A DNA stretch of 64,000 nucleotides from Streptomyces sp. RKND-216 (GCF_004795255.1 NZ_SSBQ01000002.1:4432001-4496000), one strand, 5' to 3'; shown: positions 35,640 through 43,770, numbered from the stretch's first letter. Numbers and translations are program-made. Notes: generated by a model not told the origin, from the letters alone.

Positions 35640-35881
35640 ATGGAAGCCACGGCGCGCGAGTCAACCAGCATTCCTCCCGCATGCTGACCGCTGCCGAAGC
35701 GGGCGACACGATCACCGTGACGAAGAACGGGCGCCCGGTGGCGACCGTCCGCCCCTACGTCACCGGGAACGTCCCGCATCATCCCGTCGGTCCCATGGGA
35801 GACATCGAGCTTCCCGACCTGGACCTGCCGGACCTCACCGACGACGAGATCGACGACACGCTGCGAGGGATGGGTTCGTGA
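35640..35881 (+). pseudogene. Phd/YefM-type antitoxin gene with an N-terminal frameshift
   Basis: From ATG 35640 the first seven codons read MEATARE, the standard opening of streptomycete Phd antitoxins. The match then continues only in another frame: VNQHSSRMLTAAEAGDTITV, then TKNGRPVATVRPYV and an acidic toxin-binding tail (DLDLPDLTDDEIDDTLRG). One missing base after GAG (35658-35660) explains the shift. The first frame stops 8 codons later. A shorter product could start at ATG 35684 but would lack most of the DNA-binding region. Its stop overlaps the toxin GTG (GTGA). Confidence 0.7.
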
Positions 35882-36323
35882 CCGAACTCGCCATCGCGGA
35901 CTCCCACGCGCTGTACCGGATGCTCGACCCGAAGCTGAGCGGCCATGAGGCCCACCGCAAGGCGCTGGGTGCCATCGGCCACCTCGTCATCTCGCCTCTC
36001 GTCCTGGGGGAGCTCGACCACCTGATCTCCCAGCGGTCAGGGGCGGACAACGCCGTGGCGACACTCCGCTTCGTGGAACGCTACGCGGCGTTGAAGCGCT
36101 TCGAGATCGCCGACGTGGCACCGCACGTCGGAACCGCCGTCGCCGTCATGCGGGGCTACCGAGACGCCGACCAGGGTTGCGGCGTCGGGCTCGTGACGTG
36201 ATGAACGTGGCCCTGGCCGCCGCCTACCGTACGGACACCGTGTTCACGACGGACCGCCACTTCCGGATGATGCGGCCGCTGACCGGCCACAGCTCCTTCC
36301 GCCTGCTGCCCGAGGACCTGTGA
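35878..36323 (+). pseudogene. PIN-domain toxin gene with a frameshift before its last catalytic Asp
   Basis: GTG 35878 begins VTELAIADSHALYRML (first catalytic Asp) and continues with VLGELDHLI (Glu), ending at TGA 36199 after GCGVGLVT. The natural continuation is in the next frame, MNVALAAAYRTDTVFTTDRH to 36323. Adding one base after CTCGTG (36190-36195) restores LVDVMNVALA, the conserved Asp-containing segment of PIN nucleases. The deletion therefore removes both the third catalytic Asp and the C-terminal strand. Together with the antitoxin frameshift this is a dead toxin-antitoxin pair. Confidence 0.75.
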
Positions 36324-36341
36324 GCGGGGCAAAGGGCCGAC

Positions 36342-36971
36342 TCAGACGTCCGTGTCCTGCCCCGCGTAGGAGAGGAAGGCGGACCAGCCGTGGGCGGGGA
36401 AGCGGAGCCGGGGGCCGTGGTGGTCCTTGGAGTCGCGCACGTGGACCATGCCGGGCGTGGCGGCGACCTCGACACAGTCGCCGCCGTCCGAACCGCTGTG
36501 GCTGCTCGTCACCCAGCGCAAGTGGCTCGGCTCCACCGTGATGCTGCTCATGCCAGTGCCCGGCGAAGAGGGCCCGCACTCCTCGGTCTGGGGTAACCCC
36601 GGCACCAGCAGCGGGTCGTAGGAGAAGCGGCTGACCGCCTCCGCCTCGATCAGGGCGAAGTTTTGGAAGAAGGGGGGGAGTTTCGCCAGGTCCACCTGGT
36701 CCTGGTGGACGTTCAGCGTGCCGCCCGCGTCGAGTGCGCGTTCGACCGAGTCGGTGAAGGAGCCTTTCGCCGGGCGGCGTCCCTGTTCCACCGAGGCCAC
36801 ATGCTCGTAGGAGTAGCCGATCGCCTCCGCCAGCCGTTGCTGCGTCAGTCCGGCCCGCTCACGATGGAGCTTGAGGATCTTGCCGTATCCCACCCAGATG
36901 TCGGGGCGGTCGTCGTTCGCCTCCCGGTTCGTCTCGCGCCGCTTCTGCCGTCGGTCGGTCCCCATGCGCAT
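36342..36971 (-). CDS. Fused, internally deleted XRE regulator plus DUF397 protein
   Basis: 209 residues from ATG 36971 (GGAGGGG just upstream). Residues about 18-80 are an XRE HTH (GLTQQRLAEAIGYSYEHVASV) and the protein then enters the start of DUF5753 (LIEAEAVSRFSYDPLLVPGL). At PQTEE, where a normal protein continues for about 160 residues, it joins in frame to a full DUF397 domain (MSSITVEPSHLRWVTSSHS, VHVRDSKD, WSAFLSYAG). The Met at 36551 was evidently the original DUF397 start. A deletion has removed most of the sensor domain and fused regulator and partner. Whether the fusion works is unknown. Confidence 0.75.
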   Translation of the reverse strand: MRMGTDRRQKRRETNREANDDRPDIWVGYGKILKLHRERAGLTQQRLAEAIGYSYEHVASVEQGRRPAKGSFTDSVERALDAGGTLNVHQDQVDLAKLPPFFQNFALIEAEAVSRFSYDPLLVPGLPQTEECGPSSPGTGMSSITVEPSHLRWVTSSHSGSDGGDCVEVAATPGMVHVRDSKDHHGPRLRFPAHGWSAFLSYAGQDTDV

Positions 36972-37080
36972 CAGCCCCTCCGCGTGTCGATGCCAGCCGG
37001 ACCAACAGGGTGCGGGTGGACAGGACACGGCCGACGACCCGCGAGCCCGGAGCCGGCCCGTACACGCGGCGCTCGGAGGG

Positions 37081-37485
37081 TCAGAGCTTCACGACGACGG
37101 CGCGTTCGCCGCAGAGCTTGCGCATGTCGTCCTCGTCGGAGGTGAAGACCGTGACGGGGCCAGGCTGGCGGAGGGCGACGGCGGCCAGCGCGGCGTCGGT
37201 GGCGTACTTGTGGCCGTGCAGTCCTGCGTCGCGGAGGAGTTCGACCGCTTCCTTGGCGACGGTCTCGGTGACCGGTTCGATGTGGAGGCGGGAGAGCGCC
37301 CAGTGCCAGGCGGGGCGGTAGGTCTTCATGTCGTACGCCTCGATCAGCGTCATCGACGTGGTCAGTACGCGAACGTCCGCCTTGGCGGCGTCCTTGAGTC
37401 GCAGGCCCATGCGGCGGTCGCCGGAAACCCACTGGGAGAGACCTTCGCAGTCGAGCAGGTAAGTCACCTCTCCGCGCAGCGTCAC
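37081..37485 (-). CDS. PIN-domain (VapC-like) toxin
   Basis: 134 residues from GTG 37485, overlapping the antitoxin stop (GTGA). PIN-domain acidic residues are present in order: D in TYLLDCEGLS, E in LIEAYD, and D in KYATDAALAAVAL, with TSDEDDMRKL near the end. VapC toxins are metal-dependent endonucleases that cut tRNA or rRNA and are held inactive by the antitoxin. It is part of a two-gene operon with the ribbon-helix-helix antitoxin. Unlike the pair 1 kb away it appears intact. Confidence 0.85.
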   Translation of the reverse strand: MTLRGEVTYLLDCEGLSQWVSGDRRMGLRLKDAAKADVRVLTTSMTLIEAYDMKTYRPAWHWALSRLHIEPVTETVAKEAVELLRDAGLHGHKYATDAALAAVALRQPGPVTVFTSDEDDMRKLCGERAVVVKL

Positions 37486-37778
37486 GCCGCCTTCTCGTGT
37501 GCGACGGGGGCGTGGTCGTCGGCATGCCGGGCCCGGGCGCGCTCGGCGTGCATTCGCTCGATCTCCCGACGCTCGGCCTCCGCTTCGCGTATCTCCGCCT
37601 CGGTGACCTCGCCGTACTCGGACTCCCACCAGTCCACGGCCTCGTTCAGCCGGTCGCGTTCGTGCTGGCGCTCTATGGCCTGTGTGACGTAGCGGCTGAA
37701 GCCGCCGGTGCCGACCTCGGCGCGGATGGCCTCGGCGAGCTCCTCGGGGAGGGTCACGGTGTACTTCTTGGTTGCCAT
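37482..37778 (-). CDS. Ribbon-helix-helix antitoxin of the PIN toxin
   Basis: 98 residues from ATG 37778 (MATKKYTVTLPEELAEAIR); an ATG 12 bases upstream is the alternative. The N-terminal strand and two helices (KYTVTLPEELAEAIRAEV, FSRYVTQAIERQHERD) are the DNA-binding fold. The long, highly charged C-terminal helix (EAEIREAEAERREIERMH) should wrap the toxin. No Shine-Dalgarno sequence is evident and a TATGGT box ends 7 bases before ATG 37778, so the message may be leaderless. The stop overlaps the toxin start. Confidence 0.85.
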   Translation of the reverse strand: MATKKYTVTLPEELAEAIRAEVGTGGFSRYVTQAIERQHERDRLNEAVDWWESEYGEVTEAEIREAEAERREIERMHAERARARHADDHAPVAHEKAA

Positions 37779-37793
37779 ACCGTCGACCATACC
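37775..37793 (-). promoter_or_regulatory. Direct repeat at the antitoxin start
   Basis: On the minus strand GGTATGG occurs twice (37793-37787 and 37781-37775), 12 bases apart, spanning the predicted -10 box and the start codon. Ribbon-helix-helix antitoxins often bind such tandem sites on one face of the helix. Confidence 0.4.
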
Positions 37794-37904
37794 GGACGAG
37801 GGGTCCCCGAGATGCCTGCGACCAGTGGATGTCCCGCGAACCGGTGAACCGACGGAACGTGCCGTTCACGCCGGTGAAACAGCAGCCGGGCACAGTGCGG
37901 GGGC

Positions 37905-38390
37905 ATGAGGATCGGGCAGGTGGCATGGGCGCACCCGGCCGCGGAGGCGCTGCGGGCCGGGCAGCGGGCGGAGATCGCGGCGCTCTACGGCAGGCCGGAC
38001 AGCGAACCCGGGACGCCGCCGACCGCGGCGGACGTCGCCGCGTTCTTCGTGGCGTGGGACGACGATGCGCGGCCGGTCGGCTGCGGCGGTCTGCGCGCCC
38101 TCGGCGACGGGATCGGCGAGGTGAAGCGCATGTACGTGGTCCCCGAGGCACGCGGAACGGGCGTGGCGGACGGCGTACTGGCCGCGCTCGAAGAATGGGC
38201 GCGGGGGCAGAAGTGGTCCGCACTGCGGCTGGAGACCGGCGACGGACAGCCTGCCGCCGTCCGGTTCTACGAGCGCTCCGGCTATCGGCGCATCCCGAAC
38301 TTCGGAGCGTACGCCGGGGTGGACGGCTCCTGGTGCTTCGAGCGGAGGCTCGACGCCGTCAGAGCTTGTCCATCCCCTTGTACGGGGTGA
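37905..38390 (+). CDS. GNAT-family N-acetyltransferase
   Basis: 161 residues. The acetyl-CoA-binding core is visible: VGCGGLRALGDGIGEVKRM (strand 4 region), YVVPEARGTGVADGVLAAL (motif A with RGTGVA) and AVRFYERSGYRRIPNFGAY (motif B). It transfers acetyl from acetyl-CoA to an unknown amine. The last 30 bases overlap the convergent small gene at 38359-38580, so the final residues (RACPSPCTG) may not be conserved. Downstream and divergent from the toxin-antitoxin operon. Confidence 0.85.
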   Translation: MRIGQVAWAHPAAEALRAGQRAEIAALYGRPDSEPGTPPTAADVAAFFVAWDDDARPVGCGGLRALGDGIGEVKRMYVVPEARGTGVADGVLAALEEWARGQKWSALRLETGDGQPAAVRFYERSGYRRIPNFGAYAGVDGSWCFERRLDAVRACPSPCTG

Positions 38391-38580
38391 CGATCCGGGC
38401 CTGATGCGACCCGAAGTCGACGATCAGGGCGTCGTCGTGGCCGACGCTGAGGACGCGGCCGAGGCCGTAGCGGTCGTGCGAGACGCGGTCTCCGGCCGCG
38501 TACTCCTCGACGGCCGCCACGACGGCGGGGGCGAACGGACTGGTGGGGAGGTGGCGCCGGGGCGCGGTGGGCTTCGTCAT
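38359..38580 (-). CDS. Small SH3/Tudor-like domain protein
   Basis: 73 residues. The C-terminal part, GDRVSHDRYGLGRVLSVGHDDALIV then VDFGSHQARIVTPYKGMDKL, has the pattern of the Tudor-like domain at the end of UvrD/PcrA helicases (GDRVxHxxFGxGxV), a nucleic-acid or RNA polymerase contact module. Stand-alone versions are common in streptomycetes. The N-terminus is Pro/Ala-rich and flexible. It probably binds a transcription or repair partner. Confidence 0.75.
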   Translation of the reverse strand: MTKPTAPRRHLPTSPFAPAVVAAVEEYAAGDRVSHDRYGLGRVLSVGHDDALIVDFGSHQARIVTPYKGMDKL

Positions 38581-38635
38581 GGGCCCTCAGTATGCGCCCT
38601 CCACCCCGCCTCATGGGAAGGGGCGTGTCAGGGAG

Positions 38636-38841
38636 CTAGGACGACGCGTCCCTGCGGGCGTGGTCCTCGACCACGTCGGAGAGGTGCTGGGAGAGCAGGC
38701 CGGCCACCGGAAGCCGCACACCGGTGTCCCGGGCGGCGGCGACCACGTCCCACAGATCCTTGCTCCACGAACGTTCGCTCACCGGCGTGCCCACGCGGTC
38801 GTAGTCGGCGGCCATCCGGTCGAAGAAGCCCCAGTTGTGGG
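38636..38841 (-). pseudogene. C-terminal remnant of a hydroxyacid-dehydrogenase-like gene
   Basis: The frame HNWGFFDRMAADYDRVG, SWSKDLWDVVAAARDTGVRLP and VAGLLSQHLSDVV ends at TAG 38636. It resembles the C-terminal helical domain of beta-hydroxyacid or 6-phosphogluconate-type dehydrogenases (the Lys-Asp-Leu, Gly-x-x-x-Pro pattern). The N-terminal NAD domain is missing and the frame joins abruptly, out of phase, to an rpiB-like fragment. Identification of the family is moderate. Confidence 0.55.
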
Positions 38842-39030
38842 CAGCACGCCGCGGTCCACCTCGCCGCGCCGGACCGGATCGCACACCAGGCGGGTGATGT
38901 CGGGGAAGTCGACCGGGTCCGCGGTGTGTGTGCCGACGTCGGTCACCTCGACGCCCATCCGGTCCAGCACCTCCCTGACGTGGTCCTAGAGGCCGAGACC
39001 GCAGTGGTCGTTGCCCAGGGTGTTGCGCAT
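38840..39030 (-). pseudogene. N-terminal remnant of an RpiB/LacAB-type isomerase gene
   Basis: ATG 39030 directly follows the ribokinase stop and has AAGGAG upstream. The frame starts MRNTLGNDHCGLGL, then meets TAG (38988-38986) where RpiB proteins have Lys. It continues DHVREVLDRMGVEVTDVGTH, TADPVDFPDITRLVCDPV and RRGEVDRGVL, all characteristic of RpiB. The match stops at the point where the catalytic GTG loop should follow, and the dehydrogenase fragment begins. A nonsense codon plus a deletion make this a clear pseudogene. Confidence 0.8.
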
Positions 39031-39990
39031 TCAGGCTCCTTCCGGCGAGCGGGTGTTGCGGATGCTGCGGATTTCGTCGTGCCGGGGCATGGCCTCCTGG
39101 GCCCCCGAGCGGGTGACGGCGAGGGAGGCCGCGAGGACCGCTGTCGTGATCGCCGCACGCGGGTCGGCCCCCCGGGCGAGGGCGGCGGCGAGGTAGCCGG
39201 CGAAGGCGTCCCCGGCTCCCACGGTGTCGGTGGCGTCCACCCGGGGTGCGGGAAAGACCTCCGATGCACCGCCCCGCATCGCCAGGGCGCCGCGGGCGCC
39301 GAGGGTGGCGACGACGAGGCAGCCGTTACGAGCGGCCAGCGCGCGGGCCGCGTCCTCGGCAGATTCCGCCCCCGGCTCGCCCCCGGTGCCGGTCGCGGTC
39401 CCGGCGGAGGCCAGCAGCCGGGCCTCGTGCTCGTTGACCAGCAGCACGTCGAGTTCCGGCAGCGGCAGGCCGAGTGCGTCCGGCGGCGGCGCGGGTGCCG
39501 CGTTGAGCACCACCGTCGCACCGCGGGCCGCCGCCCGCCGTCCGGCCCGGCGCACGACGCCGAGCGGCACCTCGCACTGCAGCAGCAGCACGTCGCCGGG
39601 TCCGAGCCGGTCGCAGGCGGCGGCCGTGTCCTCGTCCCCGAGGTGCCCGTTGGCGCCGGTCGTGACGGCGATCATGTTCTCGCCGCCGTCCTCGACGAGG
39701 ATCGTGGCCGTTCCGGTGGCCACGTCCGCCCGCCGCCGGACGGCGGTGGTGTCCACGCCCTCCCGGGCCAGGGCCCGCAGCAGCAGGTCCCCGCCCTCGT
39801 CGGCGCCGACGGCGCCGACCATCCGGACCGTCGCGCCCGCGCGGGCGCACGCCACCGCCTGGTTGGCGCCCTTGCCGCCCGGCAGCCGGTGCAGGCGCCC
39901 GCCGGCGACCGTCTCCCCGCGCCCGGGCAGCCGCGGCACGCTCGTGACGAGGTCGACGTTCAGGCTGCCGAGCACCGTCACGGAGCCCAT
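39031..39990 (-). CDS. rbsK: Ribokinase
   Basis: 319 residues from ATG 39990, which shares one base with the stop of the regulator gene (TGATG). It belongs to the PfkB family: VTVLGSLNVDLVTSVPRLP and GGKGANQAVACARAG are the N-terminal sugar-binding motifs, and DTVGAGDAFAGYLAAAL holds the catalytic Asp and anion hole. It phosphorylates ribose or a related sugar in the cytosol. It lies between a LacI regulator and two pseudogenes of the same operon, so the pathway downstream of it looks broken here. Confidence 0.9.
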   Translation of the reverse strand: MGSVTVLGSLNVDLVTSVPRLPGRGETVAGGRLHRLPGGKGANQAVACARAGATVRMVGAVGADEGGDLLLRALAREGVDTTAVRRRADVATGTATILVEDGGENMIAVTTGANGHLGDEDTAAACDRLGPGDVLLLQCEVPLGVVRRAGRRAAARGATVVLNAAPAPPPDALGLPLPELDVLLVNEHEARLLASAGTATGTGGEPGAESAEDAARALAARNGCLVVATLGARGALAMRGGASEVFPAPRVDATDTVGAGDAFAGYLAAALARGADPRAAITTAVLAASLAVTRSGAQEAMPRHDEIRSIRNTRSPEGA

Positions 39991-41000
39991 CAGCGCACCT
40001 CCGTACGGCGGTGGCGTGCGGTGGTCTGCCGCCGCACGATGTGCACGTCGAGCACCTCGCTCGCCGGCTGTTCGTCGTTCATGGCGCTCCCGATGAGCAG
40101 GGCGGCCGCCCGGCGGCCGAGGGTCTGGATCGGCTGGTGCACGGTCGTCAGGCTTGGCCGCAGGTACGACGCCAGGTGGATGTCGTCGAAGCCGACGACG
40201 CTCACCTCGTCCGGCACGGCGAGGCCGACGTCCTCCAGGGCGCGCAGCGCCCCGATGGCCATCAGGTCGTTGCCGCAGAACACGGCCGTGAACGGGCGCC
40301 GGCGGCGGCGCAGCGCGCGCAGCCCGTCGCAGCCGCCCTCCTCCAGGAAGCCGCCCTCGACGACCAGGGACGCGTCGTACGGCAGCCCGGCCTCCTCCAG
40401 CGCCTCCCGGTAGCCGTCGTGCCGGTCCCGCGCCACGGAGAGGTGGGCGGGGCCGCGTACGTGCGCGATCCGCTCGTGGCCCAGCTCTATGAGGTGTTCG
40501 GTCGCCAGCCGTCCGCCGCGCCGGTGGTCGCTGCGCACCACCTGGGAGCCGTCGACGGTCGTGTCCCGGTCCACTGCGACGACCGGCAGCCCGGCGAGGG
40601 CCGCGTCCAGTTGTTCGCTGGCGGCCAGCCCGCCGACCAGGACCACCCCGTCCACCCGCTTGCGCCGCAGGTGCAGCAGCTCCTGCACCGCGATCTCGCT
40701 GTCCTCGGAGGTCTGGCAGAGCAGCAGCAGCTTCTGGTGCGCGGTGGCGACCTCCTGCACCCCCTTGACCAGTTCGGGGAAGAAGGGGTTGGTGATGTCG
40801 GGGACGAGCACCGCGATGGTGCCGGTCGCCTTGCCGTGCAGGCTGCGGGCCAGGTCGTTCGGCTCGTAGCCCAGCCGGCGGGCGGCGTTCAGCACCCGTT
40901 CGCGGGTCGCGCGTCCGACCCGGCCGCTCTCGTTGAGCGCCCGGGAGACGGTGGTGATGGAGACGCCCGCCTCGGCGGCGACGTCCCGGATGGTCACCAC
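39990..41000 (-). CDS. LacI-family transcriptional repressor
   Basis: Starts at GTG 41000 (VVTIRDVAAEAGVSITTVSR), which gives the usual family N-terminus. A TTG at 41045 would add 15 residues but lies inside an operator. HTH residues 3-22 and hinge residues (NDLARSLHGKATGTIAVLVP) are followed by the periplasmic-binding-like domain (DITNPFFPELVKGV, VFCGNDLMAIGALRAL, VSVVGFDDIHLASYLRPSLTT). It should control its own operon, including the ribokinase gene, responding to a sugar. Two matching operators lie just upstream. Confidence 0.88.
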   Translation of the reverse strand: MVTIRDVAAEAGVSITTVSRALNESGRVGRATRERVLNAARRLGYEPNDLARSLHGKATGTIAVLVPDITNPFFPELVKGVQEVATAHQKLLLLCQTSEDSEIAVQELLHLRRKRVDGVVLVGGLAASEQLDAALAGLPVVAVDRDTTVDGSQVVRSDHRRGGRLATEHLIELGHERIAHVRGPAHLSVARDRHDGYREALEEAGLPYDASLVVEGGFLEEGGCDGLRALRRRRRPFTAVFCGNDLMAIGALRALEDVGLAVPDEVSVVGFDDIHLASYLRPSLTTVHQPIQTLGRRAAALLIGSAMNDEQPASEVLDVHIVRRQTTARHRRTEVR

Positions 41001-41042
41001 GTGCGGTGCACCGGGAGGGGTGCGGCGGACCCAGGTGATGGA

Positions 41043-41086
41043 CAATCGTTTGCGCGGAGAGTCCGGGGACCCTGGTCAAACGTTTG
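41043..41086. promoter_or_regulatory. Pair of LacI-type operators
   Basis: CAAACGTTTG (41077-41086) is a perfect palindrome with the central CG typical of LacI-family sites. CAATCGTTTG (41043-41052) differs at one position. Their centres are 34 bp apart and they flank the likely promoter of the regulator gene, indicating autorepression. Confidence 0.7.
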
Positions 41087-41163
41087 CATGCGGAGAAGCT
41101 AGAGTCCCCGCCCACCACCGTCAAGACTTCCGTCCGCGGGCTTACCGGCTCGTGAGGTCGCTG

Positions 41164-41925
41164 TCAGCGAGCCGGCCGAGGCCCCGGCGCGACGCCTGCC
41201 GCACGTGCCACCGCGGCCGCGCTCGCCCGCAGGCCCCGGGCCGCGGTCTCGTCGTGGGCGGGTACGCAGCGGTCGCGCGCCGGATCGTACGCCGCGCCCA
41301 GTACGCCCGCGTGGTCCGCGTCCGGCTCGGTCAGGACGACCTCGTGGCCGTGCGCCCCGAGCACGTCCCGGAAGCGGCGCGACTCCTCCGGCGGCACGGT
41401 CACGTCGTCGGCGCCGTGCACGAGCTCGACGGGGCCCGCGGGGAGCGCCGCACCCGCCGACACCTCCGCCACCGCGGAGCGGGGCATGCCCAACTCCGGC
41501 TTGCCCACGGCGTACCGGCCGGCGATGCCGACGAACGCGGACGGGCGCCACCCGCCGACCCGCTCGGGCCGCAACGTCACGCCGGCCCCGGCGAGCGCCC
41601 CCAGCGACCACCCGGCCAGCACGATCCGGTCCGCGTCGCCGCCGTAGGTCTCCGCGTGCTCCCGCGTGAAGCGGACCGACTCCGACAGGTGCGCCCAGCC
41701 GCCGTCGGGGGCGTCCGGGCGCCAGTCCGGCACGGCGACCAGCAGACCGTGCGCGGCGATCGCGCCCGCGAGCGGCGCCAGCACGTCACGCTCGTCCGGT
41801 CCGCGTCCGTGCCACAGCAGCACCACCGGAACCGGCGAGGACGTCCGGACCGGCCGGTGGACGTCCAGTGCCTTCCCGCTCGGTCCGTACACGATGCCCT
41901 GCCGCACCTCTGCCGTCGCACTCAT
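41164..41925 (-). CDS. Alpha/beta hydrolase (dienelactone-hydrolase-like)
   Basis: 253 residues from ATG 41925. Strand-turn segments PVPVVLLWHGRGPDERDVL and GLLVAVPDWRP lead to the nucleophile elbow GWSLG (S107). The acid is in HGADDVTVP (about residue 183) and the base in DADHAGVLG (about 212). There is no signal peptide, so it acts in the cytosol. Length and order fit small esterases or lactonases; the substrate is unknown. It stands alone, 62 bases downstream of the NadR-like gene on the same strand. Confidence 0.8.
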   Translation of the reverse strand: MSATAEVRQGIVYGPSGKALDVHRPVRTSSPVPVVLLWHGRGPDERDVLAPLAGAIAAHGLLVAVPDWRPDAPDGGWAHLSESVRFTREHAETYGGDADRIVLAGWSLGALAGAGVTLRPERVGGWRPSAFVGIAGRYAVGKPELGMPRSAVAEVSAGAALPAGPVELVHGADDVTVPPEESRRFRDVLGAHGHEVVLTEPDADHAGVLGAAYDPARDRCVPAHDETAARGLRASAAAVARAAGVAPGPRPAR

Positions 41926-41987
41926 GCGGGCGAAGCTACCAGCGTCCGCGGACGGTTCGGGTCGCGGTGCCCCGGGGGCGTGCCCTG

Positions 41988-43088
41988 TCAGCCGTGCACC
42001 GGCAGCGGGTCGGTGAAGTGCCACGGCCCGGCCAGGAGCCGGTCCACCGCTTCGACGGCGGCGCCCAGCCGCCGTTCGTGCGGGCCGGTGATGAGCTCGT
42101 ACGGGAGGTCGCGCGAGGTCAGTTCGGCGCGGAAGCGGGCGGTCATCCAGGCGCGCAGATGCGCGCCGTCGCGGAGGCCGTCGTTCTCGAAGGGCACGCC
42201 GGTGTAGTCGGTGAGCAGCCACAGGTCGTGGGCGCCGCGGGCGGCGACGGCGGCCACCCGCGGATCGTGGTGGCCGATGTACCGCTCGTGCCAGACGGTG
42301 GTGGCCAGTGCGTCGGTGTCGCAGAAGAGGACGGGGGAGCCGGTGCGCGCGGCGCTCTCCTCGTCGGCGAGCTGGCGCACGGCGACGGCGACGAACTCGT
42401 CCGAGTGCCAGGGGACGTCGGCGAAGCCGGCGCCGGGGCGGGCGGCGCGGAGGCGGGCGAACTTCTCCTCGCTGTACCGGCGGCCGTACTCCGGCACCCA
42501 CCGGGTGTCCGCCCAGACGCCGCCCCGGGCCCGGAAGTGCGCGGCGAGGCCGCGCGCCAGGGTGGTCGTGCCGGTGGACTCGGCGCCGACGACGACCACG
42601 CGGCGGGCCAGTGCCGCACGGACGGGCCCGGCGAGGTGGTGCCAGTTGCCCACCGGGTCCTTGCGCACGGCCGTTCCCGAGACGGGGTGCGTGGTGCGGT
42701 CGGGGTCCACGGTCACGGCCGCGGCGCCGAAGCGGCGGCCGAGCTCGGCGCCGTACGGCTCGGAGGTGAAGACCGCGTCCACCGGCTCGGGCACGGCGGC
42801 GCGGAAGACCGCCATGTGCGCGTCCCAGACCGCGTCGTCGGTGTAGTCGACGGGCACGTCGTCGACGGTGCCGACGATCCGCACGTGCGGCTCCGGGTGC
42901 ACCTCGCGCATCCAGGCCACACGGCGGGCCAGGGGGACCGACTCCACGGACGACGCGCACACGAGCACGGTCAGCCGCCGGCAGCGTGCGGCGGCCGTGC
43001 GCACGAGGTGGTGGTGGCCGGCGTGTGGCGGGTAGAACTTGCCCAGCACCAGCCCGTGTGCGAACTCCCCTGCGACGCCCCGGCTCAC
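41988..43088 (-). CDS. nadR: NadR-like NMN adenylyltransferase/nicotinamide riboside kinase
   Basis: 366 residues from GTG 43088, overlapping the pnuC stop (GTGA). The N-terminal nucleotidyltransferase domain has LVLGKFYPPHAGHHHL (the HxGH motif, residues 22-25) and a later SGTAVRKDP. The C-terminal kinase domain has the P-loop VVGAESTGTTTLARGL near residue 170 and an FCDTDALAT segment. It lacks the HTH repressor domain of enterobacterial NadR. It turns imported nicotinamide riboside into NMN and NAD, working with the transporter encoded just before it. Confidence 0.9.
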   Translation of the reverse strand: MSRGVAGEFAHGLVLGKFYPPHAGHHHLVRTAAARCRRLTVLVCASSVESVPLARRVAWMREVHPEPHVRIVGTVDDVPVDYTDDAVWDAHMAVFRAAVPEPVDAVFTSEPYGAELGRRFGAAAVTVDPDRTTHPVSGTAVRKDPVGNWHHLAGPVRAALARRVVVVGAESTGTTTLARGLAAHFRARGGVWADTRWVPEYGRRYSEEKFARLRAARPGAGFADVPWHSDEFVAVAVRQLADEESAARTGSPVLFCDTDALATTVWHERYIGHHDPRVAAVAARGAHDLWLLTDYTGVPFENDGLRDGAHLRAWMTARFRAELTSRDLPYELITGPHERRLGAAVEAVDRLLAGPWHFTDPLPVHG

Positions 43089-43756
43089 GCCGCTGCCCCG
43101 AGCGGCGCGGCCGGTGCGGGGCCCGTCCGGGCCGCGGTCCACTCGGCCCGCCAGCTGCGCAGGCCGACGACGCACAGGATCATGAAGCCGGCGTACAGCA
43201 GCGCGGTGAGGTGGAGGCCCTTGTAGGCGTAGAGCGGGACGTAGACGACGTCGGCCGCGATCCACAGGTACCAGGATTCCAGCTTCTTCCGGCACTGCCC
43301 GTAGGTGGCGGCCAGCGAGAGCGCGGTGGTCAGGGCGTCCCAGAACGGCACGGTGGAGTCGGTCGAGCGGGCCAGCCACAGCGTGAGCAGCGCGGTGACC
43401 GCGAGCGTCGTGGGTGCCAGCACCCACCAGGTACGGGCGTCGGTGCGGCTCACCGGCAGCCGTCCGGCCGCCGCCTCCGGCCCGCCCCGCAGCCAGGCCC
43501 ACCAGCCGTACAGGGCGAGGGCGATGTAGACGACCTGGAGTCCTGCGTCGGCGTACAGGCCGGCCCCGGCGAACAGCAGGATGAAGAACAGGTTGTTGGC
43601 GATGCCGATCGGCCAGTTGGCGATGTGCTGCCGGGCGACGAGCCACACGCACAGCGCGCCGCTGCCGAGGCCGAGCACCTCGACCCAGCTGACAGGGGTG
43701 TCCAGCAGAGTGAAAAGGGGCTGCTGGAGCGGGGCGAGCAGGTCCGCGACGTCCAC
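43085..43756 (-). CDS. pnuC: PnuC-type nicotinamide riboside transporter
   Basis: 223 residues from GTG 43756 with AAGGAGG upstream. Six or seven hydrophobic segments and the family motifs are present: NWPIGIANNLFFILLFAGAG, LYADAGLQVVYIALALYGWW and a SWYLWIAADVVYVPLYAYKG segment near the end. PnuC proteins facilitate diffusion of nicotinamide riboside, which the coupled kinase then traps. The palindrome directly upstream of the ribosome-binding site suggests repression by an NAD-responsive regulator. Confidence 0.92.
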   Translation of the reverse strand: MDVADLLAPLQQPLFTLLDTPVSWVEVLGLGSGALCVWLVARQHIANWPIGIANNLFFILLFAGAGLYADAGLQVVYIALALYGWWAWLRGGPEAAAGRLPVSRTDARTWWVLAPTTLAVTALLTLWLARSTDSTVPFWDALTTALSLAATYGQCRKKLESWYLWIAADVVYVPLYAYKGLHLTALLYAGFMILCVVGLRSWRAEWTAARTGPAPAAPLGAAA

Positions 43757-43770
43757 GCGTCGGCCTCCTT

